DNA of 14,137 nt from Dichotomicrobium sp964466965 (GTDB lineage: Bacteria; Pseudomonadota; Alphaproteobacteria; Rhizobiales; Rhodomicrobiaceae): contig CAYXPZ010000060.1 of the NCBI GenBank assembly GCA_964466965.1, positions 1 through 14,137 on the forward strand. Reading direction: 5' to 3'. Positions within the stretch are counted from its first letter, which is position 1. Each line of letters begins with the position of its first letter. The notes beneath the pieces are model-generated. The model did not search any database. It was given only the letters and a program-made list of their open reading frames with translations, and was not told where the DNA came from. Position numbers and translations under genes: made by a program. Shown here in pieces: positions 1 through 7,356 of this stretch.

Positions 1-193
1 CGCGAACGGCACCGCGCCGCCGCTCCACTGGCCCACTTTTGCACCGGCGGCTACAAAGATAGCCCCGGATGCACCACCACTCAGTCGCGGGTACAAGCGA
101 ATATCTCTGAATGTGGATGAAAGGCTCTCTCGATAAAATCCCTTGTTTTTCAAGCGCTCTATGAAGGGACGCGAAGGGATGTGAACCTGACGA

Positions 194-267
194 TGGCTGG
201 GGAACCTGGATTCGAACCAGGACCGACGGAGTCAGAGTCCGCTGTTCTACCGTTAAACTATTCCCCA
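194..267 (-). tRNA. tRNA-Gln (CTG anticodon)
   Basis: The reverse complement folds as a complete 74-nt tRNA including an encoded 3' CCA. The acceptor stem is TGGGGAA paired with TTCCCCA, followed by discriminator G and CCA at 196-194. The anticodon stem-loop is GCGGA-CTCTGAC-TCCGT, giving anticodon CTG, which reads CAG (Gln). The T arm carries GGTTCGAATCC. A U1-A72 start pair and a G discriminator are normal for bacterial tRNA-Gln. The gene lies downstream of the aap operon on the same strand. No duplicate of its 3' end is visible in the window, so nothing here marks it as a used attachment site. No clear promoter of its own could be picked out in 268-357. Confidence 0.96.
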
Positions 268-357
268 AGAGCAGAAAACGGGCGGCGCACCGATGGCGTC
301 GCAACCCCGTACTGTGGCGAGATTAGTGAGGCGCGCCATGCAACGCAAGGGGTGAGG

Positions 358-633
358 TCACTGTCCGCTGTTGGTGCGCCGGAAGATGAGCCGGAAGACT
401 TGCACAATGGCCCAGATCGGGATGACGATAACCGCGCCGACGGCCAGACGTGTGCCGAGCCACTCCAGCGCATCCCACCCGGTCTCCGAGATGTAGCGGA
501 TCAGGGCGCGGAAATTTTCAAATACGTCGAAGGGATCGAGCCCCAGCGCCTGCAGGACGATGCCGACCACGATAGAGATGACCGCCAACCGCAGCGCCAC
601 GCCGGCTGCATCTTTGCCTGTTACCCGTTCCAT
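358..633 (-). CDS. Small two-helix membrane protein, DUF6460-like
   Basis: This encodes 91 residues starting MERVTGKDAAGVALRL. Two hydrophobic segments are visible: residues about 14-32 (LRLAVISIVVGIVLQALGL) and about 63-84, containing the run GAVIVIPIWAIVQVFRLIF. A short amphipathic linker with FENFRALIRYI sits between them, and the tail is basic. The pattern GIVL-ALG-DPFD followed by GAVIVIPIWLI-R-like residues matches my memory of the DUF6460 family of Hyphomicrobiales; this was not checked. The ATG at 633 is preferred because GGGGCGGA lies just upstream. A GTG at 660 would add 9 residues and leave only 5 bases after the aapP stop. It is the last gene of the aap operon, 32 bp after aapP. 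Its function is unknown; location next to a permease suggests an inner-membrane protein but does not prove a role in transport. Confidence 0.72.
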   Translation of the reverse strand: MERVTGKDAAGVALRLAVISIVVGIVLQALGLDPFDVFENFRALIRYISETGWDALEWLGTRLAVGAVIVIPIWAIVQVFRLIFRRTNSGQ

Positions 634-665
634 TGTTCCGCCCCGCGACCGGGCCGCCACGGCGA

Positions 666-1460
666 TCAGTGCCCGAGGATCTGGCTGAGGAAGAGCTTGG
701 TGCGATCGCTCTTGGGATTGTTGAAGAAGCCCTCGGGCGGCTGCACCTCGACGATCTGGCCGAAATCCATGAACACGATACGGTCGGCGACCTTGCGCGC
801 AAACTCCATCTCGTGGGTGACGACCAGCATCGTCATGCCGCTCTCGGCCAGGTCGATCATCACGTCAAGCACCTCAGAGATCATCTCCGGGTCGAGCGCG
901 GAGGTCGGCTCGTCGAACAGCATGATACGCGGCTGCATGCACAACGAGCGGGCGATGGCCACGCGCTGTTGTTGCCCGCCGGAAAGCTGGCCGGGATACT
1001 TCAGGGCTTGCTCGGGGATACGCACGCGCTCCAGATACTTGTGCGCGGTTTCCTCGGCTTCTTTCTTCGGGACCTTGCGAACCCAAACCGGCGCGAGCGT
1101 GCAGTTCTCCAGAACCGTAAGGTGCGGGAACAGGTTGAAGTGCTGGAACACCATCCCGACTTCCTTGCGGATGTCCTCAATGTTCTTCAGGTCGTCGTTC
1201 AGCTCGATCCCGTCGACGATGATCGTGCCTTCCTGATGCACCTCCAGCCGATTAATGCAGCGGATGAGCGTGGACTTGCCGGACCCGGACGGGCCGCAGA
1301 CCACAATCCGCTCGCCGGTGCCCACCGTCAGGTCGATGTCCTTGAGGACGTGGAACTCCCCAAACCACTTGTTAAGCCCGCTGATCTCGATGATCGGGCT
1401 GTCCAAGCGGCGTTCCGGCGCACTGTCGTGGTCCGGCCGGGAGGTTTCTGAGACGGCCAT
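666..1460 (-). CDS. aapP: General L-amino acid ABC transporter, ATP-binding protein AapP
   Basis: This 264-residue protein is the cytoplasmic ATPase that powers amino-acid import through AapQ and AapM. All ABC motifs are present: Walker A GPSGSGKST at residues 56-64, Q-loop Q106 (FQHFNLFPH), signature LSGGQQQR at 159-166, Walker B IMLFDEP at 179-185, and H-loop H216 (VVTHEMEFA). The pattern HFNLFPH, SGGQQQRVAIARSL and EMEFARKVADRI is typical of the polar amino-acid (PAAT/GlnQ-HisP) group. The first 22 residues, before PIIEISGLNKWFG, are a variable polar extension also seen in rhizobial AapP. The ATG at 1460 has TAGGAG upstream in the 11-bp gap after aapM. Gene order and family support AapP over GlnQ or BztD, to which it is very similar. 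Confidence 0.93.
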   Translation of the reverse strand: MAVSETSRPDHDSAPERRLDSPIIEISGLNKWFGEFHVLKDIDLTVGTGERIVVCGPSGSGKSTLIRCINRLEVHQEGTIIVDGIELNDDLKNIEDIRKEVGMVFQHFNLFPHLTVLENCTLAPVWVRKVPKKEAEETAHKYLERVRIPEQALKYPGQLSGGQQQRVAIARSLCMQPRIMLFDEPTSALDPEMISEVLDVMIDLAESGMTMLVVTHEMEFARKVADRIVFMDFGQIVEVQPPEGFFNNPKSDRTKLFLSQILGH

Positions 1461-1471
1461 GCTATCAACTC

Positions 1472-2593
1472 CTAGCGTTGGGTCTCTCTATCCAGCTTTC
1501 GCTCGATATACTGACTGTAACGCGACATGCCATAGGTGCAGATGAAGAAAATCAGCGCGGCGAAAATGAAGGCCTCAAAGTCGTAGCCTTTCCATTCAAT
1601 CGAGCGGCTCGCCGTTTGCGACATGTTCAGCAGGTCCAATAACCCGATGATCGACACCAGCGAGGTGTCCTTGAACAGGGCGATGAAGGTATTGACGATG
1701 CCCGGGATCGAGATCTTGAGCGACTGGGGCAGGATGATGAAGATCATCTTCTGCCAATAACCGAGCCCGAGCGCGTCGGCTGCCTCGTATTGGCCCCGCG
1801 GCATCGCTTGGAGTCCGGCGCGCACTGCTTCAGCGGTATAGGCGGATTGGAACAGCGTGATGCCGACCATCGCGCGGACGATCTTGTTGAAGTCGATATC
1901 GGCGGGGAAGAACAGGGGCAGCATCACTGAAGCCATAAAGAGGATGGTGATGAGCGGCGTGCCGCGCCAGAACTCAATGAAGACGATCGAAAGCGCGCGA
2001 ATAATGGGCAGTTCCGAACGGCGTCCGAGCGCCAGCAAAATGCCGATGGGCAGGGCCCCGACGATACCCACACTCGCCAGTGTCAACGTCAGCAGAAAGC
2101 CGCCCCATTCTTCGAGATTTGCCGCGGGCAGACCAAGCCACGATCCTTGAACGACCGCATAGGTGAAGATCGGAAAGCCGATGAGCGTAAACAGTCCAAC
2201 CTGCGGCTTAAACGGTGTGAGCGGGATCACCAGCCAGGCGATTAAGGCGGCGAAGGTCCCCATGGCGAGCACTGGCCGCCAGACCTGATCCGGGTTCGCG
2301 CCGAAGTAAAGGCCGAACATGATTTGCGTGAAACGCACCTTGATAAACGTCCAGCATGCGCCGTCCGGGTTCGCCTCGCAGACCGACCGGTCCGAGCCGG
2401 ATATGTTTGCGTCAAGCAGCACCCACTGCACGATCGGCGGGATGATGAGATAAAGCAGATACAGGCTGATCAGCGTGACGAGCGTGTTTGTCACCGAGCC
2501 GAACAGGTTCTCCCGAGCCCACTGCCATGGGCCAGTCTCGCGAACGGGTGGTAGACGGCTCTCTTTGACCTCGAATGTTCCCGTCTGCGCCAT
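1472..2593 (-). CDS. aapM: General L-amino acid ABC transporter, permease AapM
   Basis: This 373-residue inner-membrane protein forms half of the translocation pore. One helix lies near residues 34-60. A periplasmic loop with Cys72 and Cys80 (CEANPDGAC) follows, then a hydrophobic pair at about 105-152. The conserved permease domain starts near 163. It contains FWRGTPL at 208-214 and the EAA loop (RAGLQAMPRGQYEAADALGLG), which contacts the ATPase. The long N-terminal part before the permease core and the loop cysteines are features of AapM/BztC rather than of short GlnP/HisM permeases. The ATG at 2593 lies one base after the aapQ stop (TAA-c-ATG), so translation is probably coupled. The stop is TAG. 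Confidence 0.92.
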   Translation of the reverse strand: MAQTGTFEVKESRLPPVRETGPWQWARENLFGSVTNTLVTLISLYLLYLIIPPIVQWVLLDANISGSDRSVCEANPDGACWTFIKVRFTQIMFGLYFGANPDQVWRPVLAMGTFAALIAWLVIPLTPFKPQVGLFTLIGFPIFTYAVVQGSWLGLPAANLEEWGGFLLTLTLASVGIVGALPIGILLALGRRSELPIIRALSIVFIEFWRGTPLITILFMASVMLPLFFPADIDFNKIVRAMVGITLFQSAYTAEAVRAGLQAMPRGQYEAADALGLGYWQKMIFIILPQSLKISIPGIVNTFIALFKDTSLVSIIGLLDLLNMSQTASRSIEWKGYDFEAFIFAALIFFICTYGMSRYSQYIERKLDRETQR

Positions 2594-2594
2594 G

Positions 2595-3845
2595 TTACCG
2601 TTCCACCATCTGGACGCTTCGGTTGTACCAGTTGAGGATTGCTGAGGTGGTCAAGCTCAATGCTTCATAGACCAGTATCGTCATGGCAATGATGACGAGC
2701 GCCTGTCCCGTCTGGTTCAGCGCGATGCCGGCCCAGACATTGACCAACTCGGGATACCCGACGGCCACGGCCAGCGAAGAGTTCTTGGTCAGGTTTAGAT
2801 ACTGACTGATGGTCGGCGGCACGATAACGCGCATCGCCTGGGGAATGATGACCAACCGCAGCATGCGGGTGCGCGGCAGGCCCAGGGACGAGGCAGCTTC
2901 AGTCTGGCCTTTGGGCACGGAGATGATACCGCCGCGCACGTTTTCGGCGATGAAGGCGGCGGTGTAAGTCGTCAGCGCGAACCACAGCGAGAACAGCGGC
3001 AGCGGCACCTCCATACCGCCTGAAAGGTTGAATCGGCCAAGCTCCGGCACATCGAACGTCACAGGAGACGGGAAAAGCAGGAACACCAGCGCGGTCAGAC
3101 CAACCAGTATGGCCAGGCCGTAGAGGCGTCCTGGCGGACGTGGCCCTTCGCGGTATTGCTTCGCTTTGGCCCAGCGGTTGAAGGCAAAGATCGCGACGAT
3201 CCCAAGTACGATTGCCAGTATTAACGCGTAGGCGCCAATGTTTTCGCTCAGTATCGGGCGCGGTAGATATAGCCCCCGATTGTTGAGAAACACATCGTCG
3301 CCGAGCATGATGCTTTCGCGCGGGCCAGGAAACAGCGGCAGGAACACCGCGAAGTTCCAGAACATGATCTGCAACAACAGCGGAGTGTTGCGGAAAACCT
3401 CAATATAAGTGGACGCGAATGTCGAGAGCAGAAAATTTGGTGACAGCCGCGCGACCCCGACGACGAATCCGAGAAATGTGGCCACCAAAATTCCCAGTAT
3501 GCTGACAATGATGGTGTTCTGAATGCCGATTAAAAAAACAGTCCAGTAGGTTGTCTCGCCGAGTTCGTAATCGATGAAGGGCGAAAAACCGATCGAGAAC
3601 GGCGCGATCTCGGTCAGAAAATCGAAGCCTGTCTGAATACCGCGTTCATTCAGATTCGTGACGGTATTCGTGAAAATTGTGTAAAACGCCCAAATCACGA
3701 GAGCCAGGACCGCAATCTGTGCGGCCACTCCGCGGTAGACGGGATTGCGGTAGAACGGAATCCGGGATTGGCGGCTCAAGTCGCGTCCTCTGGCTGCAGA
3801 ACGGTTTTGCGGAGCGCAGATTTGGGGCTCCGGTGGCATCCGCAT
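2595..3845 (-). CDS. aapQ: General L-amino acid ABC transporter, permease AapQ
   Basis: This encodes about 416 residues, the partner pore subunit of AapM. The N-terminus is polar and Arg-rich, then a helix begins at QIAVLALVIWAFYTIF. A large periplasmic loop follows, then a permease core with EVFRNTPLLLQIMFWNF, FTAAFIAEN-like helices (TTYTAAFIAENVRGGI) and the EAA loop ending VPKGQTEAASSLGLPRT. The C-terminus has NLTKNSSLAVAVGYPEL and ends in NWYNRSVQMVER, close to rhizobial AapQ (NWYNARVALVER from memory). The start is uncertain. ATG codons at 3845 and 3839 lack a good ribosome site. A GTG at 3860 has GGA about 6 bases upstream and would add 5 residues. It follows aapJ by about 30 bp and abuts aapM. 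Confidence 0.91.
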   Translation of the reverse strand: MRMPPEPQICAPQNRSAARGRDLSRQSRIPFYRNPVYRGVAAQIAVLALVIWAFYTIFTNTVTNLNERGIQTGFDFLTEIAPFSIGFSPFIDYELGETTYWTVFLIGIQNTIIVSILGILVATFLGFVVGVARLSPNFLLSTFASTYIEVFRNTPLLLQIMFWNFAVFLPLFPGPRESIMLGDDVFLNNRGLYLPRPILSENIGAYALILAIVLGIVAIFAFNRWAKAKQYREGPRPPGRLYGLAILVGLTALVFLLFPSPVTFDVPELGRFNLSGGMEVPLPLFSLWFALTTYTAAFIAENVRGGIISVPKGQTEAASSLGLPRTRMLRLVIIPQAMRVIVPPTISQYLNLTKNSSLAVAVGYPELVNVWAGIALNQTGQALVIIAMTILVYEALSLTTSAILNWYNRSVQMVER

Positions 3846-3875
3846 GACCGCGGACGCCACCGGCTGTCCATCGAT

Positions 3876-4892
3876 TTAGCGGACTGGCGGCGCGTACAGG
3901 ATGCCGCCTTCGGTCCACAGCGCGTTTACGCTGCCCTCGCGCGGAATGCCCAGCGGCGCAACGTTGCGCTGATAGAGCTCGTCATAGTTGCCGACCTGCT
4001 TGATGGCGTTGTAGGCCCAGTCGCTTGATAGGCCGAGATTTTCGCCCATGGTGCCCTCAACGCCGAGCAGCCGGCGAACGTTCGGGTTGCTGCTTTCGGC
4101 CTTCATCTGGTCGACGTTTTCCGACGTGACGCCATACTCGTCAGCGTTGATGAGCGCGAACAGCGTCCAGCGCACGATGTCGTGCCACTGCGCATCACCT
4201 TGACGCGTCACCGGGCCAAGCGGTTCCTTGGAGATCGTCTCTGGCAGGATCACGGCGCCTTCCGGATCCGACAGTTCGGTGCGGATCGCGGCGAGCTGAG
4301 ACTTGTCAGAGGTCAGCACGTCGCAGGAACCGCCGTCGAAGCCTTCGCGGGTCTGGACGGAGGTATCATAGACGACCGGCTCGAACTCCATGTCATTGAC
4401 GCGGAAGTAGTCAGCGAGGTTCAGCTCGGTGGTGGTGCCGGCCTGCACGCAGACCTTCGCGCCGCTGAGTTCCATGGCGCTCGTGACGCCGAGGTCTTTC
4501 TTAACCAGGAAGCCCTGGCCGTCGATGTAGTTGTAGTAGGTAAACTCGACGCCGAGCGTCGCGTCGCGGGTCAAGGTGTCAGTGGTGTTACGCGAGAGAA
4601 CGTCGATCTCGCCCGAGGTCAGAGCGGTGAAACGCTCCTTCGCGGTAAGGTTGGTGTACTTCACGGCTGTGGCGTCGCCGAAGATTGCTGCCGCAAGCGC
4701 GCGGCAGAAATCGGCGTCGATGCCGGCCATGTTGCCCTCGTCGTCGGGCGCGGAGAAGCCAGGCAGACCGCCGTCAACGCCGCACTGCAAATGTCCGCGT
4801 TCCTTTACGTCATCGAGCGTTGCCGCAGATGCTGGCAGCACCGACAGCGCCAGCATGGCAAACGTGCTGATCGCGAGTCCTAGAGCACGCAT
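3876..4892 (-). CDS. aapJ: General L-amino acid ABC transporter, periplasmic binding protein AapJ
   Basis: This 338-residue protein binds L-amino acids in the periplasm and delivers them to AapQM. Residues 1-23 form a Sec signal peptide (MRAL, hydrophobic core AISTFAMLALSVL, then PASA before ATLDDVKERG), with cleavage expected after ASA. The mature part is a family-3 solute-binding protein: VKERGHLQCGVDGGLPGFS, IDADFCRALAAAIFGD, FTALTSGEIDVLSRNTT, and the AapJ-type tail WTEGGILYAPPVR. Length matches rhizobial AapJ (about 340). The reading frame is open further upstream to 5084, but the ATG at 4892 is preferred. It is preceded by AAAGGGG and begins the signal peptide. It is the first gene of the operon and is probably made in excess over the permeases. 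A sigma-54-like site lies about 40 bp before the predicted transcript start. Confidence 0.94.
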   Translation of the reverse strand: MRALGLAISTFAMLALSVLPASAATLDDVKERGHLQCGVDGGLPGFSAPDDEGNMAGIDADFCRALAAAIFGDATAVKYTNLTAKERFTALTSGEIDVLSRNTTDTLTRDATLGVEFTYYNYIDGQGFLVKKDLGVTSAMELSGAKVCVQAGTTTELNLADYFRVNDMEFEPVVYDTSVQTREGFDGGSCDVLTSDKSQLAAIRTELSDPEGAVILPETISKEPLGPVTRQGDAQWHDIVRWTLFALINADEYGVTSENVDQMKAESSNPNVRRLLGVEGTMGENLGLSSDWAYNAIKQVGNYDELYQRNVAPLGIPREGSVNALWTEGGILYAPPVR

Positions 4893-5228
4893 TGCAAACC
4901 CCTTTCGTTGGTTGTTCCATGGAAGCCATTGCGCAATAGACCTGGCACACTCCGTGCCAGATCGCGAAGCTAGCAAAAATTCGCTTTGTGTAACAAGCCA
5001 ATTGCGTCTCGTTCTTACGTCGCAGGCCGGCACGCGGCACTTCTCTTGATGCCCTGTCGTGTTTGCGCGCAAGATTGTAACCAAGAAATTGCAGCCGTAG
5101 CCTGAATGGCGGCCGCACAGGGAGCGGCGCGCGGATTTGGCAGGGGACGGACGGCTGCTTCCGGACTGCTAATTGCCGCGTGTTTGCGCAGCAATGCCCG
5201 CCGGGTGAGCACGCCTTGGGAGACAAAC
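4893..5228. promoter_or_regulatory. Divergent control region between aapJ and the Zn-alcohol dehydrogenase
   Basis: This 336-bp gap has no credible gene. It is locally AT-richer near 4965-5095 and contains several perfect palindromes: TTCCATGGAA (4915-4924), ATTGCGCAAT (4928-4937), the 7+7 repeat at 4942-4960, and TTGCGCGCAA (5063-5072). An imperfect hairpin with one mismatch lies at 5172-5195 (ATTGCCGCG and CGCAGCAAT). The pentamer ATTGC or its complement occurs at 4891, 4928, 4933, 5001, 5088, 5172 and 5191, more often than chance would give. The plus-strand gene has its ribosome site GGGAG just before 5229. I could not settle a sigma-70 promoter for the dehydrogenase. Confidence 0.6.
4942..4960 (-). 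promoter_or_regulatory. Candidate sigma-54 (-24/-12) promoter for aapJQMP, within a 7-bp inverted repeat
   Basis: Read on the minus strand the site is CTGGCACGGAGTGTGCCAG. The left part matches the sigma-54 -24 box (YTGGCACG) exactly. The GG and the downstream GC are separated by exactly 10 bases, as required. The -12 box reads GTGC instead of the usual TTGC. Transcription would start near 4933, giving a leader of about 40 nt before the aapJ ATG. The same bases form a perfect inverted repeat, CTGGCAC-N5-GTGCCAG, so the site could instead be a repressor operator. Known biology supports nitrogen (Ntr) control of aap in Rhizobium. I saw no convincing NtrC sites upstream. Confidence 0.42.
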
Positions 5229-6353
5229 ATGAAGATACGCGCCGCCGTGTTACGTGAGCGAGAAGAGCCGCGGCCTTACGCCGAGAGCCGGCCCCTGACA
5301 ATCGAGGAGGTTGAGCTTGCGCCGCCCGGCGAGGGTGAATTGCTGGTGAAAATCCGCGCAGCAGGCCTTTGCCATTCCGACCTTTCAACCATAAATGGCG
5401 ACCGGCCGCGTCCGGTGCCGATGGTGATGGGCCACGAGGCGGCCGCGGAGGTCGTGGAGCCAGGGCCAGGAGTTGACGACCTCAAGACAGGTGACCGCGT
5501 GGTGCTGGTCTTTGTGCCGAGCTGCGGGCGCTGCGTGCCTTGCGCCGAGGGCCGCCCTGCCCTGTGCGAGCCGGCCGCGGCCGCCAACGCTGAGGGGACT
5601 CTGCTCTCCGGCGCGCGCCGCCTGAGCCGCAATGGGGAAGCTCTGCACCACCACATTGGTGTGTCCTGCTTCGCAGAATATGCCGTTGTGGCTCGCGAAT
5701 CCGCGATCAAGGTGGACGACGACCTGGATTTCGCCGAGGCCGCGCTGTTTGGGTGCGCAGTGCTGACCGGCGCGGGCGCGGTCGTGAATACAGCGAAGAC
5801 GCCGCCAGGGGCATCCGTCGCTATCACTGGTCTGGGTGGGGTCGGGTTGATGGCGCTGATCGCTGCGAAGCTTTCGGGTTGCACAGACATCGTCGCCATC
5901 GACCTGTCCGAGGCGAAGCTGCAGGCGGCCGCGCAACTGGGCGCGACCCAGACATTCAACGCCAGCGATCCGGACTGCGCCGAGAAGGTGCGCGCGGCGA
6001 CCGGCGGCGGTGTCGATTTTGGCTTTGAGATGGCTGGCGTGGTGCCGGCGTTGGAGCTTGCCTATCAGGTGACGCGCCGAGGCGGAACCACGGTGACCGC
6101 AAGCTTGCCCAACCCTGCAGACCGGCTGCCATTGCCGGCCGCGCAGCTCGTCGCTGAGGAGCGAACATTCAAGGGCAGCTATATCGGCAGTTGCGCGCCG
6201 ATCCGCGATGTGCCGCGTTTCATCAGGCTTTATCGGCAGGGGTTGCTGCCGGTCGATCGCCTATTGAGTGAACGGATTTCGCTTGATGAGCTGAATGTCG
6301 CGTTTGACCGGCTTGCTGACGGCCAAACCATCCGGCAAATCCTCATCCCGTGA
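5229..6353 (+). CDS. Zinc-dependent medium-chain alcohol dehydrogenase
   Basis: This 374-residue MDR-family enzyme would oxidise an alcohol, or reduce an aldehyde, with NAD(H). Catalytic zinc ligands are Cys48 (AAGLCHSDL), His69-Glu70 (MGHEAAAEV) and Cys176 (LFGCAVLTG). The structural zinc lobe has Cys99, Cys102, Cys105 and Cys113 (CGRCVPCAEGRPALC). The Rossmann motif GLGGVG is at 201-206. Asp225 at the end of the next strand favours NAD over NADP. The layout resembles the class III-like group (AdhC/AdhD/NDMA-type) more than threonine or sorbitol dehydrogenases, but the substrate cannot be read from sequence. The ATG at 5229 has GGGAG upstream; the open frame reaches back to 5106, but that stretch looks non-coding. 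It is divergent from aapJ, and its stop overlaps the end of the convergent hydrolase gene. Confidence 0.88.
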   Translation: MKIRAAVLREREEPRPYAESRPLTIEEVELAPPGEGELLVKIRAAGLCHSDLSTINGDRPRPVPMVMGHEAAAEVVEPGPGVDDLKTGDRVVLVFVPSCGRCVPCAEGRPALCEPAAAANAEGTLLSGARRLSRNGEALHHHIGVSCFAEYAVVARESAIKVDDDLDFAEAALFGCAVLTGAGAVVNTAKTPPGASVAITGLGGVGLMALIAAKLSGCTDIVAIDLSEAKLQAAAQLGATQTFNASDPDCAEKVRAATGGGVDFGFEMAGVVPALELAYQVTRRGGTTVTASLPNPADRLPLPAAQLVAEERTFKGSYIGSCAPIRDVPRFIRLYRQGLLPVDRLLSERISLDELNVAFDRLADGQTIRQILIP

Positions 6354-7311
6354 GGTCAACAGGGTTTGTCGCAGCGCGCTGGCGTACCAGCAGGTCGATC
6401 GCATTCAGAACAGTCTCCGGCGCTACATGGTGCGGCATGTGGCCAACACCGCTGAGCACCTCTAGCTTAGCATCGGGGACTTTGGCGACGAGCGGCGGCG
6501 TGTGCAGATCTGTATAGATGACGTGATCGCGATCGCCGGTGAGGGCGATCAATGGTGTTTTGATCTGCGGATAGTGAAGCGCCATCTCGCGGACGATCGG
6601 CTTGAGCCGCGTCAGGTCGTGCGCATTGGCCAAGAACGTGGCTGGGCGGCTATACAGCGCCGTTGCGGCCGCCTTCCGGTAGCGAACGGGCGCGCGGTTC
6701 GGCCGAAAGACGTTGCGGATGCCGGCATCAACCCGCAGAAAATAGCCCGGCGCAACCAGCGTCCACGCGAACAGACGGCCCAACAGCGGCAGTGACGCCG
6801 CCTCATGCTCCCATCCGACGCCTCCCGGCCAAGGGTGCGAAACGCCCGAGAGAAACAGGATGCCGCCGGTCTCCTCGGGAAACTCCAGCGCATACGCAAG
6901 CGCCACCGCGCCGGCCCAGGAATGCGCGACGATAATCGGGCGCTCCAGCCCCAACGCGCGGAATGCCTGCCGGCAAAGCCGTGCCTGCACGCGCGGATCA
7001 TGCGCGTTGTCTCCCCGCCGCGTGCTCCAGCCGAAGCCGGGCCGGTCGAGTGCGACGGCGTGGTGGCGGCCAGCGATGTGATCGAAGATCGAGGCGGTCC
7101 ATTCGCGCAAATTGCTGCTCGCTCCGTGGAGCATCACGACCGGCGCGCCTTCGCCCGCCTCAAGAACGTGCAGGTCATCACTTTGAGCGCGCACGAAGCG
7201 CCCCATTGGCGGATAGCTCCGCTCAACGCGCGACTGATGCAGCCAAGTGAATATCGCCAGCCCGGCTGCGAGCAGGACAAACGCAAGCCCGAGCCAAAAC
7301 CACAGTGTCAA
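6343..7311 (-). CDS. Membrane-anchored alpha/beta-fold hydrolase
   Basis: This 322-residue protein starts with one hydrophobic helix (residues about 3-24, WFWLGLAFVLLAAGLAIFTWL), which should anchor it in the inner membrane. The hydrolase domain then follows: oxyanion region MLHGASSNLREW (60-71), VALDRPGFGWS, nucleophile elbow AHSWAG with Ser131, acid Asp262 (TGDRDHV) and His291 (GVGHMPHH). The triad is complete, so it is probably active on an ester, lactone or similar bond; the substrate is unknown. The start appears to be TTG at 7311 with AAAAGGGGG four bases upstream; the next ATG (residue 36) would delete the helix. It lies 45 bp after the DadA-like gene on the same strand and is likely co-transcribed. 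Its last 11 bp overlap the convergent dehydrogenase gene. Confidence 0.85.
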   Translation of the reverse strand: MTLWFWLGLAFVLLAAGLAIFTWLHQSRVERSYPPMGRFVRAQSDDLHVLEAGEGAPVVMLHGASSNLREWTASIFDHIAGRHHAVALDRPGFGWSTRRGDNAHDPRVQARLCRQAFRALGLERPIIVAHSWAGAVALAYALEFPEETGGILFLSGVSHPWPGGVGWEHEAASLPLLGRLFAWTLVAPGYFLRVDAGIRNVFRPNRAPVRYRKAAATALYSRPATFLANAHDLTRLKPIVREMALHYPQIKTPLIALTGDRDHVIYTDLHTPPLVAKVPDAKLEVLSGVGHMPHHVAPETVLNAIDLLVRQRAATNPVDLTG

Positions 7312-7356
7312 GAGGCCCCCTTTTGTCGCGCGGTGTTCGCGGCGCGATCTCAGATA

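Noticed and set aside
1..193. Possible gene end at the left edge; frames 1 and 2 are open to 120 and 138
   Set aside because: Neither short translation is recognisable, and with no upstream sequence they cannot be told from chance.
170..267. tRNA-Gln as an integration site for a mobile element
   Set aside because: No integrase and no repeat of the tRNA 3' end occur in the window. The sequence beyond its 3' side is mostly outside the window. The GAAGGGA repeat at about 163-179 is too short to count.
181..1451. Long plus-strand open frames across aapP and the tRNA
   Set aside because: They run through the tRNA and opposite aapP, whose ABC motifs are complete. The translations are low-complexity and carry no family features.
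5020..5110. NtrC binding sites upstream of the sigma-54-like promoter
   Set aside because: Only scattered GCAC half-sites are present, without the paired spacing that NtrC needs.
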